Shown piece by piece: positions 26,550 to 36,648 of a DNA stretch of 64,000 nt. This stretch comes from Aureimonas glaciei (GTDB lineage: Bacteria > Pseudomonadota > Alphaproteobacteria > Rhizobiales > Rhizobiaceae). A model generated the notes under the pieces. The model was given only the letters and a program-made list of their open reading frames with translations, was not told the DNA's origin and ran no database searches. Location of the stretch: assembly GCF_014643375.1 (NCBI RefSeq), contig NZ_BMJJ01000009.1, positions 62,001 through 126,000 on the forward strand, read 5' to 3'. Every line of letters begins with the position of its first letter. Positions within the stretch are counted from its first letter, which is position 1. The translations under genes were made by a program, and so were the position numbers.

Positions 26550-27632
26550 CTACTTGGCCTTGACGGTATAGACCGGCGTCCAGTCGCCGGGTGCCAGGAT
26601 CAGGTCCATCTTCAGGTTCGGCACCGTGGTCTTGTCGACCACCGCCGCGACCGGCTGGACGAGGCTCATCACCGGCTTCTTCTCGAGCAGCCGCACCGCC
26701 TGATCGATGGCGATGGCGCCCTCGCCGACCGGATATTGCGTGGCGAAAGCCAGGATGTCACCGCGGTTCAGCGCGTCGAGCATGGCCTGGTTCTCGTAGG
26801 ACGACATGATCTTGATATCGGTGCGGCCGGCTTCCGCCACGGCGCCGATCGCCGCTTCCGCCGTCGGGGCCGAACCCCAGATCACGTTCATGTCCGGATG
26901 CGCCTGCAGCGCGTCCTGGATGAGCTGCAGCTGCACGGCGACGCCGCTGTCGCCGAACTTCTCGTCGAGGATGGTGACGTCCGGATTCTTGGAGACGGCC
27001 GTCTTGAAGCCCTCGTTGAAGGATTCCGCCCAGCCCGAGCCGGCCGGGCCGGGAAAGGTCACGACATTGGCCTTCTCGCCGGCCGGCAGCTGCGCCAAAA
27101 GGCCCTCGCCCGTCACCGCGCCCATGGCGACGAAGTCGACGGCGTTGGCGGCCGGCGTCGCATTGGCCGGGATCGGGTTGGTGACGCCGACGACCGGAAT
27201 GTTCTTGGCCGCCGCTTCCTTGAACTTCTGTTCGAGGCCGGCGCCGGAGATCGCGCCGACGATGATGGCGTCCGATCCGCTGGCGAGGCAGTCGTCGAAC
27301 TGCGACAGCTGCTTGGGCAGGTTCTCGTAACCGCCGGCCTCGTAGAGCGTCATGTTGACGTTCATCGCCTCGGCCTGCTTGACGACGCCATAGGCGACCG
27401 CGACCCAGAAGCTGTCCTTCATGTGCGGGAAAAGGACGCAGAGATTGTACGGCTTCTCCGCCTTTTCCAGCGGCGTGTACTCGGCGTCGACGGGCGTGCC
27501 CGAGGACGAGTCGTAGATCTTCATCGGCCACCAGGCAGCGTCGGCGGCAAGGCTCGGCGACACGGCGCCGGCGACGAGGCCGAGGCAGGTGGCGGCGCCG
27601 AGGCTGTGGCGGAGGCGAGAGCGAAGAGACAT
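26550..27632 (-). CDS. periplasmic binding protein, TorT-like
   Basis: A 360-residue secreted binding protein. The signal peptide is residues 1-29 (LGLVAGAVSPSLAADA). The mature start WWPMKIYDSSSGTPVDAEYTP with LEKAEKPYNLCVLFPHMKDSFW is the pattern of TorT, the TMAO-sensing periplasmic protein, rather than ribose-binding protein. The rest is a type I periplasmic-binding fold. Here it sits directly before a ribose-type ATPase and two permeases, so it probably serves as transport receptor rather than as a sensor partner. AAGGA lies 8 nt before ATG 27632, which is preferred to the in-frame ATG at 27689. Confidence 0.88.
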   Translation of the reverse strand: MSLRSRLRHSLGAATCLGLVAGAVSPSLAADAAWWPMKIYDSSSGTPVDAEYTPLEKAEKPYNLCVLFPHMKDSFWVAVAYGVVKQAEAMNVNMTLYEAGGYENLPKQLSQFDDCLASGSDAIIVGAISGAGLEQKFKEAAAKNIPVVGVTNPIPANATPAANAVDFVAMGAVTGEGLLAQLPAGEKANVVTFPGPAGSGWAESFNEGFKTAVSKNPDVTILDEKFGDSGVAVQLQLIQDALQAHPDMNVIWGSAPTAEAAIGAVAEAGRTDIKIMSSYENQAMLDALNRGDILAFATQYPVGEGAIAIDQAVRLLEKKPVMSLVQPVAAVVDKTTVPNLKMDLILAPGDWTPVYTVKAK

Positions 27633-27702
27633 GGCTTCAATCCTTCTTGCTTGAGGGGGAAAGCGGACGAGGGCCCCGTCCGACGGCACTGCTTCGCGCT
27701 GC

Positions 27703-29664
27703 CTAGACGGCAGCCCAGTTGGCGACGGATCGCCGCTCGAAGGTCTCGCGGAACTGCCGCGTGGATTCAGGCAGGAGCTCGCCCGTCCCCCAGTCGAGGA
27801 TCACCGCGTGCTGGCGGATCGCATCGAGGGCATCGATCTCGCCGCTGCGGAACTTTGCCGCGACGCCTTCCGGATCGGTGCGGGCCCAGTCGACGCGTTT
27901 TCGGCGGACCTCGGCGCGCAGGGTCTCGGTCGCCGCGGCGTCGAGCGCATAATCGCAGAGCTCGGCGTCGATGGCGCGGATGACGACGCCATAATCCTTG
28001 GCGGCGCGCTCGACCGAGACGTAGTCGTCGATCACGTCTTCGAGGACATGCGAGGGGTCGCGGTCGAGCGGATCGCCAAAACCGCCGCCGCCGGCCGTCG
28101 GCCGGGAGAACACGTCGCCCTCGCCGATCCTGACGTCGGAGAAGATGGTGCCGAGCCTTTCGGTGTGATCGGCGCCGGCCCGCTTCAGCGTCAGGCCGTG
28201 CGGGCTGGAGGGCAGCCCGCCCTCGATCCCCCAGACGATCGCGCATTCGCGGTCGCAGATGTAGGAGATCACCGTGTCCTCGGCGGCCAGCATCAGCGAG
28301 GTCTTGCGCACGCCGACGCCGCCGCGCCATTTGCCGGGGCCGGCCGAGTCCTGCAGGATCTCGCATTCGGTGGTGAGGATCGGGTTGGCCCGCTCCTGCC
28401 CCTCTACCGGCTGCGCCATCATGCCGGTGCCGAAGCAGGCGGTGGTGACGTTGGCGCCGTCCTTGCCGTTGCGCCCACCCCAGCCGCCAGGCAGCCAGTC
28501 GTAGAACATGAAGATCGGCTTGTCGTCGGAGCGTGCATCGCGGCCGCCGGTCAGGAGATATTCGAGGTTGAAGGCGCAGGCGAGCGCCCGCTCCGGCATC
28601 AGCTGCGACCACATCTCGTAGATCGAGTTCATGATCTTCTCGAACGGCATCAGGAAACCGGTCACCGCCACCGGCCATTTCGCGTCGACGATCGAGCCTT
28701 CCGGCGCGATGATCTCGAAGGCGCGGTAGAAGCCGGAATTCAGCGGCAGGTCGGGGAAGAAGGTCTTCATGCCCGCGGCGACGGCCGAGAAGGTGGTGCC
28801 GAAGGCGGAGTTGTAGATCGTGCCGATCACCGGATGGCTGCCGGTGAAATCGTAGATCGCCTTGTCGCCCTTGATCGTCATCTTGATGCGGATCGGGATC
28901 ATGCCCTCGCCGCCCGACGGGTCGCGGTCGATGAAGTCGACCGTCTCCCACTCGCCGTCCGGCAGCGCCTGGATGCGCTGGCGCACGGCGCGCTCGACAT
29001 AGTCCTGCACCTCGGAAAGGCCGGTCTCGACCGTGTTGCGGCCATACTTGCCGACGAGGCGCAGGATCTCGCGCTCGCAGACGGCCGTCGCCTCGGCCTG
29101 GGACTGGATGTCGCCGATGATCGAGGCGGGATCGCGGGTGTTGGAGGCGATGAGGTTGGCGACGTCCTTGCGGAAGACGCCCTTGTCGAAGAGGCGCACC
29201 GGCGTGATGCGCAGGCCCTCGCGGAACATGTCCTTGGCCGAGACGTCGAAGGAGCCGGGCACGCTGCCGCCGACATCCGACCAGTGGCCGTTCGACTGGG
29301 AAAAGGCGATGATCTTGCCTTCCGAGAAGATCGGCCGGACGAGGCGCACGTCGGAGAAATGCGTGCCGCCGGCATAGGGATCGTTGATGGCGAAGACGTC
29401 GCCCTCGTGCATGTCGCCCTCGAAGGCGCGCATCACGTCCTTGCAGGTGAAGTGCAGCGTGCCGACGTGGACGGCGATGTCCTGGTTGCCCTGGGCGGCG
29501 CATTCGCCGTTGGCGTCGTGCAGGCCGCTGGAGAAGTCGTGGTTGTAGATCACGAAGGAATAGCAGGTCCGCAGGATCTGCTCGCCCATCTGGTCGACGC
29601 TGGTGATGAAGGAATTCTTCAGGACCTCGAAGGTCACGGGATCGAGAGTCTGTTCGCTCGCCAT
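27703..29664 (-). CDS. hyuB: hydantoinase B / N-methylhydantoinase beta family subunit
   Basis: A 653-residue HyuB-type protein. The N-terminus DPVTFEVLKNSF and DFSSGLHDANGECAAQG, the central FAINDPYAGGTHFSDVRLVRP and GSVPGSFDVSAKDMFREG, and the Gly-rich RPTAGGGGFGDPLDRDP are family hallmarks. With HyuA it forms an ATP-dependent amide-hydrolysing complex acting on cyclic amides such as N-methylhydantoin, 5-oxoproline or caprolactam. It lies 5 nt after hyuA. The gap of 70 bp to the binding-protein gene suggests a continuous transcript. Confidence 0.93.
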   Translation of the reverse strand: MASEQTLDPVTFEVLKNSFITSVDQMGEQILRTCYSFVIYNHDFSSGLHDANGECAAQGNQDIAVHVGTLHFTCKDVMRAFEGDMHEGDVFAINDPYAGGTHFSDVRLVRPIFSEGKIIAFSQSNGHWSDVGGSVPGSFDVSAKDMFREGLRITPVRLFDKGVFRKDVANLIASNTRDPASIIGDIQSQAEATAVCEREILRLVGKYGRNTVETGLSEVQDYVERAVRQRIQALPDGEWETVDFIDRDPSGGEGMIPIRIKMTIKGDKAIYDFTGSHPVIGTIYNSAFGTTFSAVAAGMKTFFPDLPLNSGFYRAFEIIAPEGSIVDAKWPVAVTGFLMPFEKIMNSIYEMWSQLMPERALACAFNLEYLLTGGRDARSDDKPIFMFYDWLPGGWGGRNGKDGANVTTACFGTGMMAQPVEGQERANPILTTECEILQDSAGPGKWRGGVGVRKTSLMLAAEDTVISYICDRECAIVWGIEGGLPSSPHGLTLKRAGADHTERLGTIFSDVRIGEGDVFSRPTAGGGGFGDPLDRDPSHVLEDVIDDYVSVERAAKDYGVVIRAIDAELCDYALDAAATETLRAEVRRKRVDWARTDPEGVAAKFRSGEIDALDAIRQHAVILDWGTGELLPESTRQFRETFERRSVANWAAV

Positions 29665-29669
29665 CGCTG

Positions 29670-31694
29670 TCAGCCCTTCACGCGGATGAGGATGTTCAGA
29701 TATTGGTCGACCTCGGCGGTGGCGCCGGGCGGAACGACCACGGTGCTGTCGACCTGTTCGACGATCGCGGGTCCCGGAAAGACGAAGCCGCAGCGCAGGT
29801 CGTCGCGCTGGTAGACCGGGGTGTCGTGCGACTGGTTGTCGAACCAGACGGCGCGTCGCGAGACCGGATCGGGGCTGACGCCCGTCGGCGCGTGCACCGC
29901 GAGCTCCGCCTTCGGCACCACGCCGATCGCCTTGACGTTGACGCGGAAGAAGCTGACCGGCGCGTCGTCACGGCGGAAATTGTATTCGCGATGGTGCTCG
30001 CGGTGGAAGTCGGCGACGAGGCCGGCGATCGAGGTGATCGGGCTCGGCGTCGACACGGCGAGCGAGCGCCACTGGCCGCGATACATCATGTCGATGGTGC
30101 GCTGCAGCACGATGTCGCCCTCGGCCACGCCCTCGTGGATCAGCCGGTCCAGCGCCTCGCGCTCGATGCGGGCGAACTGCGCCTCGATGGCGACCGGGTC
30201 CGCGGCCTCGGCATCGACCATGCAGTTCTCGGAAAAGTCGTGCTGCATGTCGACGAGCAGGCAGCCGAGCGCCGAGGTGACGCCGGGGTTCGGCGGCACG
30301 ATCACCACCGGGATCGCCAGCTCGCGGGCGACGTCGACGCCGTGCAGGGCTCCGGCCCCGCCGAAGGCGACGAGGGCGAAATCGCGCGGGTCGTAGCCGC
30401 GGCTGATCGAGATCAGCCGCACCGCGTCGGACATGTTGGCATTGGCGACGCGCAGGATGGCGTCGGCGGCGTCCTCGGCGGAGAGGTCGAAGGGTTTCGC
30501 CACGCCCTCCTCCACCGCGGTGCGCGCCAGGACCGGGTCGAGCGTGACCTTACCGCCGGCCAGACTCGTGCCGAGACGGCCGAGCGTGACATTGGCGTCG
30601 GTGTTGGTCGGCTGCGGGTTGCCGTTGCCGTAGCAGGCGGGACCGGGAAAGGCGCCGGCCGATTGCGGGCCGTTGCGCAGCGAGCCGGCATCGTCCGTCC
30701 AGGCCAGCGAGCCGCCGCCGGCGCCGATGGTCAGCACCTCGATCGAGGAGAAACGGATGGGGTAGCCGAACTCGATGTACCAGTCCTTGGTCACCCGTGA
30801 CTGGCCCTCATAGGCGAGCGAGACGTCGGTCGACGTACCGCCCATGTCGAGGCCGATCGAGTTGGGATAGCCGCAGAGGCCCGCAATGTGGCGGCTGGCG
30901 ATGGCGCCGGCGGCGATGCCCGAGCCCGCGAGCCGCGCGGCGAAATCCTTGACGCTCGCCGGCGTCATCACGCCGCCGCCGGTGTGGAGCAGCAGGAGGT
31001 CGCGGCTGTAGCCCTCGGCGGCGAGACGGTCGCCGAGCCGCGTGGTGTAGCTGACGACCACCGGGCTCAGGGCGGCGTTGACGACGGTGGTCGAGAAGCG
31101 CTCGTGCTCGAAAATCTCGGGCAGCACCTGCGAGGAGATCGAGACCGGCACGTCCGGCATCGCTTCCAGCAGGATTTCGCGCATGCGGCGCTCGTTCTCG
31201 CCGTTGAGATAGGCGTTCATGAAGCAGACGGCGATCGCCGCGACGCCGCGCTTCTTCAGGATGCGGGCGACGTCGCGCGCCTTGTCCTCGTCGAGCGCCT
31301 CGACGACCCGGCCCGCGCTGTCGATGCGTTCGGGCACGGTCAGCCGGTCGCGGCGCGGGATGTAGGGTTTGACGACGTCCTTGTAGACGTCCCAGAGGTC
31401 TTCCTTGTTGGCGCGGCGGATCTCGATCACGTCGCGAAAGCCTTCCGTCGACACCATGGCGGTGCGCGGCAGGCGGCGGGTGATCAGCGCATTCGTCGCC
31501 ACCGTGGTGCCGTGCGAAAACAGCGCGACCTTGGAGAGGTCGATGCCGGCCTTGGCGACGCCGCCCATGATCCCGTCGATCGGATCGGGCGTGGAGGAGG
31601 TCTTCTCGATCCGGATGAGACCGGTGTCCTCGTCCATGATGCAGATGTCGGTGAAAGTGCCGCCGACATCGACGGCTACGCGGAGATTCTGCAT
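29670..31694 (-). CDS. hyuA: hydantoinase A / N-methylhydantoinase alpha family subunit (ATP-binding)
   Basis: A 674-residue HyuA-type subunit with the ASKHA-fold phosphate loops VAVDVGGTFTDICI (residues 6-19) and LDMGGTSTDVSLAY, plus HGTTVATNALI and FGGAGALHG. ATP activates the lactam or imide carbonyl before hydrolysis by the HyuA-HyuB complex. It is the first structural gene after the AraC regulator, with a 288-bp leader that probably holds the promoter of the nine-gene operon hyuA-hyuB-binding protein-ATPase-permease-permease-CoxM-CoxS-CoxL. The ring substrate is unknown. Confidence 0.94.
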   Translation of the reverse strand: MQNLRVAVDVGGTFTDICIMDEDTGLIRIEKTSSTPDPIDGIMGGVAKAGIDLSKVALFSHGTTVATNALITRRLPRTAMVSTEGFRDVIEIRRANKEDLWDVYKDVVKPYIPRRDRLTVPERIDSAGRVVEALDEDKARDVARILKKRGVAAIAVCFMNAYLNGENERRMREILLEAMPDVPVSISSQVLPEIFEHERFSTTVVNAALSPVVVSYTTRLGDRLAAEGYSRDLLLLHTGGGVMTPASVKDFAARLAGSGIAAGAIASRHIAGLCGYPNSIGLDMGGTSTDVSLAYEGQSRVTKDWYIEFGYPIRFSSIEVLTIGAGGGSLAWTDDAGSLRNGPQSAGAFPGPACYGNGNPQPTNTDANVTLGRLGTSLAGGKVTLDPVLARTAVEEGVAKPFDLSAEDAADAILRVANANMSDAVRLISISRGYDPRDFALVAFGGAGALHGVDVARELAIPVVIVPPNPGVTSALGCLLVDMQHDFSENCMVDAEAADPVAIEAQFARIEREALDRLIHEGVAEGDIVLQRTIDMMYRGQWRSLAVSTPSPITSIAGLVADFHREHHREYNFRRDDAPVSFFRVNVKAIGVVPKAELAVHAPTGVSPDPVSRRAVWFDNQSHDTPVYQRDDLRCGFVFPGPAIVEQVDSTVVVPPGATAEVDQYLNILIRVKG

Positions 31695-31982
31695 GGCTGA
31701 GCGTTTTTCCCTTTCCGGTGGTCCGGAGCGCGGGGTCCGCCACCGACCTCGGCACGGCGGACATTCCGTCCGGTGCCTGGCGGCGGCGGGCCGATGCCCG
31801 CGCTGTCGGGATGGATTAAACGGGCTTTTCCGCCACTTCTCTTGATCCTCAGCGCATCAATCTTTGTTCGAGACTGCAAACTGGCACAAATTTTGGGCCG
31901 CGGCGCGATCTGCCCGTTTCCCGACCATGCACTGCAACATGGGGGCGGCACCGTCTTGTGCAGTGCGCGCCCGACGTCCCGT

Positions 31983-32960
31983 TCAGGTGCGGGCGAGGCT
32001 CGCCGCACGCGCGGCGGCGCGGACCTCGCTCGGCGTGCAGCCGAAGCGCGCGCGGTAGCTGCGGCTGAACTGCGCCTGATCGCCGAATCCCCAGTCATAG
32101 GCGATTTCGGCGATCGCCTTGCGGCAATGCGGGTCCTTCAGCGCCGCGTCGCACATCAGGAGTCGCCGGTTGCGGACATGCGCCGAGACCGTCGTGCCCT
32201 CCGCCTCGAACAGCTGGTGGAGATAGCGCAGCGAAATGCCGCAGTCGTCGGCGATGGTCTGGGGCGCCAGATGCGGATCGTGCAGACGCGTGCCGATGAA
32301 GTGCTCGGCCCGGTGCAGATGGGCGTTGCGCACCGAGGACGAGCGGCCGGCCAAAACCCTCTGGTCGGCCTCGATCGCCATGGCCAGGAGGTCGACGAGA
32401 TGGCGCCCCATCTGCGCGCGCTCCGCCTCCTCCATCTCGTCGAGCCGCGGCGCCGTCAGGCGCAGCATGTCGACGAACAGCGCCCCGACGGAGCGGCTGG
32501 CGTCGAACTGCAGCGTCGCCAGGCGCTCCGGCCGGGCGATGCGGGCGCGCAGCACGTCGCTCGGGATCTTCAGCACCCAGAGCGCGGCGCGCTCGCGGTG
32601 GCTGAACTCATAGGGCAGATGGCTGCGCTCGATCAGGAACTGGCCGGGACGACACAGCACCTCCTGGCCATCCTGGGCGAAGCGGATTTCCGCCACCTCC
32701 GGCACGGTGATCAGAAAGCTCTCCTCCCGCTCGTTCAGGAGGTGGCGTTCGTGGCGCCGGTAGAGCAGGCCGTCGCAGCGGTTGCGCGAGACCGCGATCG
32801 AGCCGAGCGTCCAGGCGTCGAGCGTGCCGTCGAACTCGTCGACCGACTGGAAGCGCAGGTCGAGCGGGAAATAGGTCTGCGAGACGGCCTCCTGCCAAAA
32901 CGCCTTGCTGCCGCCCTTGGGACTGCTGCCGGTCGAGAAGGTGGCTCGCATCATCCGCAA
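31983..32960 (-). CDS. AraC-family transcriptional regulator (FeaR-like)
   Basis: A 325-residue regulator with the AraC-binding-like-2 sensor domain (residues about 20-190; FFLITVPE-like strand FLITVPEVAEI and RPGQFLIERSHLPYEF) and a C-terminal double helix-turn-helix (about 220-315; IADDCGISLRYLHQLFEAEG, YDWGFGDQAQFSRSYRARFG). FeaR-type relatives activate catabolic operons for aromatic amines and similar nitrogen compounds. It lies immediately upstream of hyuA on the same strand and is the obvious candidate activator of that operon. Confidence 0.92.
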   Translation of the reverse strand: MRMMRATFSTGSSPKGGSKAFWQEAVSQTYFPLDLRFQSVDEFDGTLDAWTLGSIAVSRNRCDGLLYRRHERHLLNEREESFLITVPEVAEIRFAQDGQEVLCRPGQFLIERSHLPYEFSHRERAALWVLKIPSDVLRARIARPERLATLQFDASRSVGALFVDMLRLTAPRLDEMEEAERAQMGRHLVDLLAMAIEADQRVLAGRSSSVRNAHLHRAEHFIGTRLHDPHLAPQTIADDCGISLRYLHQLFEAEGTTVSAHVRNRRLLMCDAALKDPHCRKAIAEIAYDWGFGDQAQFSRSYRARFGCTPSEVRAAARAASLART

Positions 32961-33079
32961 CTCCTATCCCCGTGAACGGCCCTGCGGGCGGGACACCCTC
33001 AGGCGACCTTTTTATACGAGGGTCGGGCCCTCGCCTCCCTCCGCGCGACGCATCAGCCAAACGCTTCCCACGGCTTGGG

Positions 33080-33802
33080 TCAACCAAACCACGGGCGCAG
33101 GGCCGAGTGGACGGCGCGCGCCAGTTGATCGGCCCCCGGCGTATCGGAATGGATGCAGACCGTGTCGGCGCGCATCGGCAGGTCGCCGCCCTCGATATTG
33201 GTCGCCAGGCCCTCGTTCATCACCCGGACGGCCCGGCGCGCCGCTTCCGCCGCGTCCTTGGCCTCGTGCTCGCGGGTGATGATCAGCCGCCCCTCGGCGT
33301 CATAGTCGAGGTCGGCATAGTACTCGGCGACGAAGGGAATGGCGCGCCGGGTGTAGACCGTTTCCTGCAGCGTGCCGGCCATGCCGAGCAGCGGCACGCC
33401 AAAAATCTCCGCGGCATCGGCGATGGCCTCCGCCACGTCCTCGTGGCGGGTGGCGGCGCCGTAGAGCGCGCCATGCGGCTTGATGTGGTTCAGCTTCATG
33501 CCGGCCTCATCGAGAAAGGCCTTCAGCGCGCCGACCTGGTAGACGATGCAGGCCGAGAGCTCGTCCCGGCCCATCTTCATCTCGCGCCGGCCGAAACCCT
33601 GCAGGTCGGGGAAGGACGGATGCGCCCCGACGGCGACGCCGTGCTCGCCGGCGAGCTTCACCGTGGCGCGCATGATCGACGGGTCGGAGGCATGGAAGCC
33701 GCAGGCGACGTTGGCGATGTGGATATGCGGCATGATGCCGGCATCGTCGCCGCAGCGATAGAGGCTGAACCCCTCGCCCATGTCGCAGTTGATGGTGACC
33801 AT
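33080..33802 (-). CDS. pxpA: 5-oxoprolinase subunit A family protein (LamB/YcsF), copy 1
   Basis: A 240-residue LamB/YcsF protein: TINCDMGEGFSLYRCGDD, NVACGFHASDPSIM, VGAHPSFPDLQGFGRR, HIKPHGALYG and VCIHSDTPGA. PxpA, with PxpB and PxpC, hydrolyses 5-oxoproline using ATP. This copy is on the minus strand between the lysR and araC genes, separate from the pxpBC operon, and differs clearly in sequence from the second copy at 38518. The two may serve different lactams. Confidence 0.93.
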   Translation of the reverse strand: MVTINCDMGEGFSLYRCGDDAGIMPHIHIANVACGFHASDPSIMRATVKLAGEHGVAVGAHPSFPDLQGFGRREMKMGRDELSACIVYQVGALKAFLDEAGMKLNHIKPHGALYGAATRHEDVAEAIADAAEIFGVPLLGMAGTLQETVYTRRAIPFVAEYYADLDYDAEGRLIITREHEAKDAAEAARRAVRVMNEGLATNIEGGDLPMRADTVCIHSDTPGADQLARAVHSALRPWFG

Positions 33803-33893
33803 GCCGCACTCCCTTCGCCGGTCGCGGCCTCGCTGGGCCGACCCGCTGTTCGGACCAAACGTGGATAACGGCGGGGTCTCCCGTCAAATCGTA

Positions 33894-34877
33894 TTAAACG
33901 GACGGCGACATCTGAAAAACCGATGGCTTGCGAGCCGGTCCTGCGCCCTCGCCCGCGGCACCCGCGCGACCGGCGCCGACGCCCGTGACGGCAAAGCGCA
34001 GGAAGTTGCGGAAGGCCTCGGTGGCGCTGCCGAGCTCCGCCTCCCGACTCCAGGCGAGGCCGACATCCATGCTCGGCACCTCGTCCTCGATGATGCGGGT
34101 CTCGATGCGCTGGCCCTCCAGCGACCACGGCCGGTAGATCAGCTCCGACAGCACGGTGATCCCCATTCCGCCGGCCACCATCGAGCGCACGGCCTCTACC
34201 GAGGAGGTGCGGAAGATGGTGCGCGGCTCGAGATCGGCGGCGCTCCAATAGCGCATCGCCGTGTGCTTGGCCTCGTCGACCGTCAGCATCACATACGGAT
34301 GCTGCGCGATGTCGGCGAGCCGCACGCGCTCGGCCGAGGTCAGGGGATGGCCGGGCGCGAGCCAGAGGCGGCGCGGCGACCGCGTGAGAATTTCGCTGGC
34401 GATCCGGGCCTCGTCGCGCAGATTGGAGACCAGCAGCACCGCAATGTCGAGCACGCCGTCGGCGAGCGCCTGCTCCAGCACGTCGCGCGGCGCCTCGAAC
34501 AGCTCGATGGTGACGCCCGGAAAATTCGCCTGGAAGCGCATCTGGTGGCGCGGCAGGAAATAGCCGGCGACGGTGTAGGTGACGCCGACGCGGACCTTGC
34601 CGGTGATGGCGTCGCCCGAGACATGCGGACTGTGCACCGCCTCGGCGACCGCCGCCAGGATGTGCCGCCCCTGCGACAGGAAGCGGCTGCCTTCCAGCGT
34701 GACGGTGACGCCGGACGGCGTGCGCTCGAGCAGACGGGTGCCGAGCAGCGCCTCCAGCTGCTGGATGGCGGCGGTGACCGCCGACTGCGAAACGTTCAGC
34801 GCCACCGCCGCCTGCCCGATCCGCCCGGCTTCCGCGGCGGCGACAAAATAGCGGATCTGCTTGAGCGAAACGGACAT
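33894..34877 (-). CDS. LysR-family transcriptional regulator
   Basis: A 327-residue LysR regulator: helix-turn-helix at residues about 3-62 (IRYFVAAAEAGRIGQAAVAL, SQSAVTAAIQQLEALLGTRL) and an effector-binding domain (about 90-295) related to CynR/CbbR-like sensors. Start 34877 (MSVSLKQIRYF) is favoured because the upstream extension has no family similarity. It is divergent from the BCCP-biotin carboxylase-pxpBCA operon with a classical T-N11-A dyad between them, so it very probably regulates that operon and itself. Confidence 0.92.
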   Translation of the reverse strand: MSVSLKQIRYFVAAAEAGRIGQAAVALNVSQSAVTAAIQQLEALLGTRLLERTPSGVTVTLEGSRFLSQGRHILAAVAEAVHSPHVSGDAITGKVRVGVTYTVAGYFLPRHQMRFQANFPGVTIELFEAPRDVLEQALADGVLDIAVLLVSNLRDEARIASEILTRSPRRLWLAPGHPLTSAERVRLADIAQHPYVMLTVDEAKHTAMRYWSAADLEPRTIFRTSSVEAVRSMVAGGMGITVLSELIYRPWSLEGQRIETRIIEDEVPSMDVGLAWSREAELGSATEAFRNFLRFAVTGVGAGRAGAAGEGAGPARKPSVFQMSPSV

Positions 34878-34913
34878 GGCGCGTCTCCGAGGCAAGGGTC
34901 TGACCCCAACCAT

Positions 34914-34928
34914 ATCGGATTTTCCGAT
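34914..34928. promoter_or_regulatory. LysR-type T-N11-A operator
   Basis: ATCGGATTTTCCGAT is a perfect dyad (6-bp arms, 3-nt centre) with the T-N11-A arrangement that LysR regulators bind. It lies 37 bp before the lysR start and about 87 bp before the BCCP gene, in a short AT-rich patch (34918-34962) of the divergent space. Confidence 0.65.
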
Positions 34929-35014
34929 GGCCCCAATTTTAAATTGCGATTTTACCGCCTGCCCGAGTTTTGCAAGTCTCTCAGAAATTCCGACGCAATC
35001 AGGATCTGGCCAGC

Positions 35015-35256
35015 ATGACCGTCAAGACCATCCAGGCCCCGCTTCCGGGCACCTTCTACCGCTCGGCCTCGCCCGGCGAGCCCGTGTTCAAGGCCGAGGG
35101 CGACGCCGTCGCGGTCGGCGACACGATCGGGCTGATCGAGGTGATGAAGTCCTTCACCCCGGTCGTGGCCGAGGAGGCCGGGACGCTCACGGCCTTCCAT
35201 GTCGACAATGAAGACGCGGTGATGGCCGGCCAGCCGCTCTACGACCTCGACGCCTG

Positions 35257-35257
<1 letters not shown>
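35015..35257 (+). CDS. biotin carboxyl carrier protein (AccB-like, short)
   Basis: An 80-residue stand-alone biotinyl domain. The biotin-accepting Lys is K45 in LIEVMKSFTPV, with the preceding turn GDAVAVGDTIGL and the mirrored half LTAFHVDNEDAVMAGQPL. It lacks the Pro/Ala-rich N-terminal extension of true acetyl-CoA carboxylase AccB. AGGA lies about 10 nt before ATG 35015. Its TGA shares a base with the ATG of the biotin carboxylase gene. Followed by pxpB and pxpC, it is most likely a subunit of a urea-carboxylase-like enzyme rather than of fatty acid synthesis. Confidence 0.88.

Positions 35258-36644
<1,387 letters not shown>

Positions 36645-36648
<4 letters not shown>

Noticed and set aside
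24988-26571. 527-codon plus-strand frame opposite the ABC ATPase gene
   Set aside because: Shadow frame of a GC-rich gene, no domain.
31883-31900. Sigma-54-like promoter (TGGCAC followed by TTG)
   Set aside because: The -12 GC is missing at the right spacing and no plus-strand gene follows it.
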